Below, piece by piece: positions 51,109 to 52,004 of a DNA stretch of 52,004 bases. The notes under the pieces were generated by a model. The model was not told where the DNA came from. It saw only the letters and a program-made list of their open reading frames with translations, and searched no databases. The position numbers and the translations under genes were made by a program. Every line of letters starts with the position of its first letter. Position 1 is the first letter of the stretch. Source of the stretch: Ruminococcus sp. (GTDB lineage: Bacteria; Bacillota; Clostridia; Lachnospirales; Lachnospiraceae); assembly GCA_013911065.1 (NCBI GenBank), contig JACERV010000035.1, forward strand, positions 1 through 52,004, in the 5' to 3' direction.

Positions 51109-52004
51109 ATGAAAAATAATGAAAATATAACACAACAAAGTTGTCATAATGGACCTAACTGTAATTTTTGTGGGTGCAATCCATGTTGTTGCCGTCCCAA
51201 ACCCATATGTCCGACGGGGCCAACAGGGCCAACAGGGCCCGCAGGTGGACCTACAGGACCTACCGGTCCAACGGGAGCGACTGGTGCAACCGGCCCGGCA
51301 GGTGTAACGGGAGTGACTGGAGCAACCGGCCCGACAGGAGCAACAGGAGCCGATGGAGCAACCGGTCCCGCTGGCCCGACAGGTGTAACGGGAGCGGCTG
51401 GTACGACTGGCCCGGCAGGCCCAACGGGAGCAGATGGAGCAACCGGTCCTACTGGTGCAACGGGAGCAACCGGCCTAACGGGAGCAGATGGGGCAACAGG
51501 TCCAACGGGAGCAACAGGAGCGACCGGCCCAACAGGAGTAAATGGTGTCACAGGTCCAATAGGTGCAACGGGAGCAACCGGCCCAACTGGTCCGACGGGT
51601 CCTACAGGTGTTGTAGAGCCTGGAACAACACTTTTTAGTGTGAATGGTCCAGTTGGTTCGGCAACAGTAGGGTTAGGTGAGAACCTAACATTCCAGTCCT
51701 CTACACTGGACATTACAGTAACACCAGGATCTGCAATTGTCACAATAGAGGATACTACTCCAGGTGGCCCTACTGGAGCAACAGGTGCAACCGGCCCGAC
51801 AGGAGCAACGGGAGCAGATGGAGCAACCGGTCCGACAGGAGCAGATGGAGCAACCGGCCCGACAGGTCCAACGGGAGCCGCCGGAACAACCGGCCCGACA
51901 GGTCCAACGGGAGCAGATGGAGCAACAGGCCCAACAGGAGCAGATGGAGTAACCGGCCCAACAGGAGCAGACGGAGCAACCGGTCCGACAGGAGCAGACG
52001 GAGC
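51109..52004 (+). CDS. BclA-like collagen-repeat spore-surface protein 2 (3' end outside window)
   Basis: An open frame of 298 codons runs off the right edge. It starts [12 protein letters not shown] and has a Cys-rich head ([18 protein letters not shown]), a collagen-like region of G-x-T/P triplets, and the same non-collagen insert as gene 1 ([20 protein letters not shown]...TIEDTTP), then a second collagen region still continuing at 52004. GAAGGAG precedes the ATG. It is a paralogue of the 46830 gene with the same module order; the C-terminal globular domain should lie beyond the window. Confidence 0.92.
   Translation, partial: MKNNENITQQSCHNGPNCNFCGCNPCCCRPKPICPTGPTGPTGPAGGPTGPTGPTGATGATGPAGVTGVTGATGPTGATGADGATGPAGPTGVTGAAGTTGPAGPTGADGATGPTGATGATGLTGADGATGPTGATGATGPTGVNGVTGPIGATGATGPTGPTGPTGVVEPGTTLFSVNGPVGSATVGLGENLTFQSSTLDITVTPGSAIVTIEDTTPGGPTGATGATGPTGATGADGATGPTGADGATGPTGPTGAAGTTGPTGPTGADGATGPTGADGVTGPTGADGATGPTGADG

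Overview
The window looks like chromosome from a spore-forming Clostridium-cluster XIVa / Lachnospiraceae-type Firmicute. The evidence is the A+T-rich sequence with strong AGGAGG ribosome sites, the cysE-cysS-mrnC-rlmB-sigH gene order, two T-box leaders, BclA-like collagen spore-surface proteins, a Csp-like subtilase and the single-component GlnRS. The species cannot be fixed from sequence reading alone.

Layout. 1-127 is the cut end of an IS3-family element. 418-2849 is a chemoreceptor gene broken by one in-frame TAA, followed by an overlapping flavin-binding (FMN_bind) lipoprotein. 3115-4791 is a subtilase whose catalytic serine is glycine. 4863-5990 is a membrane diguanylate cyclase. 6558-10154 is an FtsX-type ABC permease with a 5'-truncated ATPase and a divergent TetR regulator. 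10421-12536 holds a small membrane protein, ispF and an Eis-like acetyltransferase. 12628-17173 is a Cys T-box operon: serine acetyltransferase, cysS, mini-RNase III, rlmB and sigH. A decayed gene, tRNA-Thr(GGU) and dtd follow. 18666-20935 carries a LytTR/LiaF-like pair and small membrane proteins. Then come glnS, a MocR regulator and purA, with a second decayed chemoreceptor after purA. 29837-33105 is a Thr T-box unit with an aldo/keto reductase and thrS. 33163-37562 has a DUF1540 protein, an AI-2E family permease, metA and fumC. 38413-40424 is an alkylation-repair pair (Ada/AlkA fusion plus Ogt). 40525-46724 has a glycosyltransferase, a lipoprotein, a sugar acetyltransferase, a LysR regulator and an IlvD/Edd dehydratase. 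46830 to the end is a spore-surface region: two BclA-like collagen genes flanking a frameshifted BclA C-domain fragment, a helicase remnant and a radical SAM enzyme.

How the genes work together. Two aminoacyl-tRNA synthetase operons are controlled by T-boxes (specifiers TGC and ACT), and the tRNA-Thr that the second would read is also in the window. Cysteine (cysE) and methionine (metA with Glu111, hence acetyl-CoA) biosynthesis share sulfur metabolism. Spore biology is represented by sigH, the Csp-like pseudoprotease and the collagen-like glycoproteins.

Most unusual features. (i) A structured module of about 140 nt follows directly on both T-box terminators. (ii) A family of four 34-nt imperfect palindromes lies between genes in 20.9-28.1 kb. 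(iii) Sensory, regulatory and transport genes are decaying by internal deletions or small indels while housekeeping genes are intact. (iv) The subtilase is predicted to be catalytically dead, like CspC of Clostridioides difficile. (v) A radical SAM enzyme sits between exosporium-type collagen genes. All functions are inferred by reading the sequence; no database search was run.
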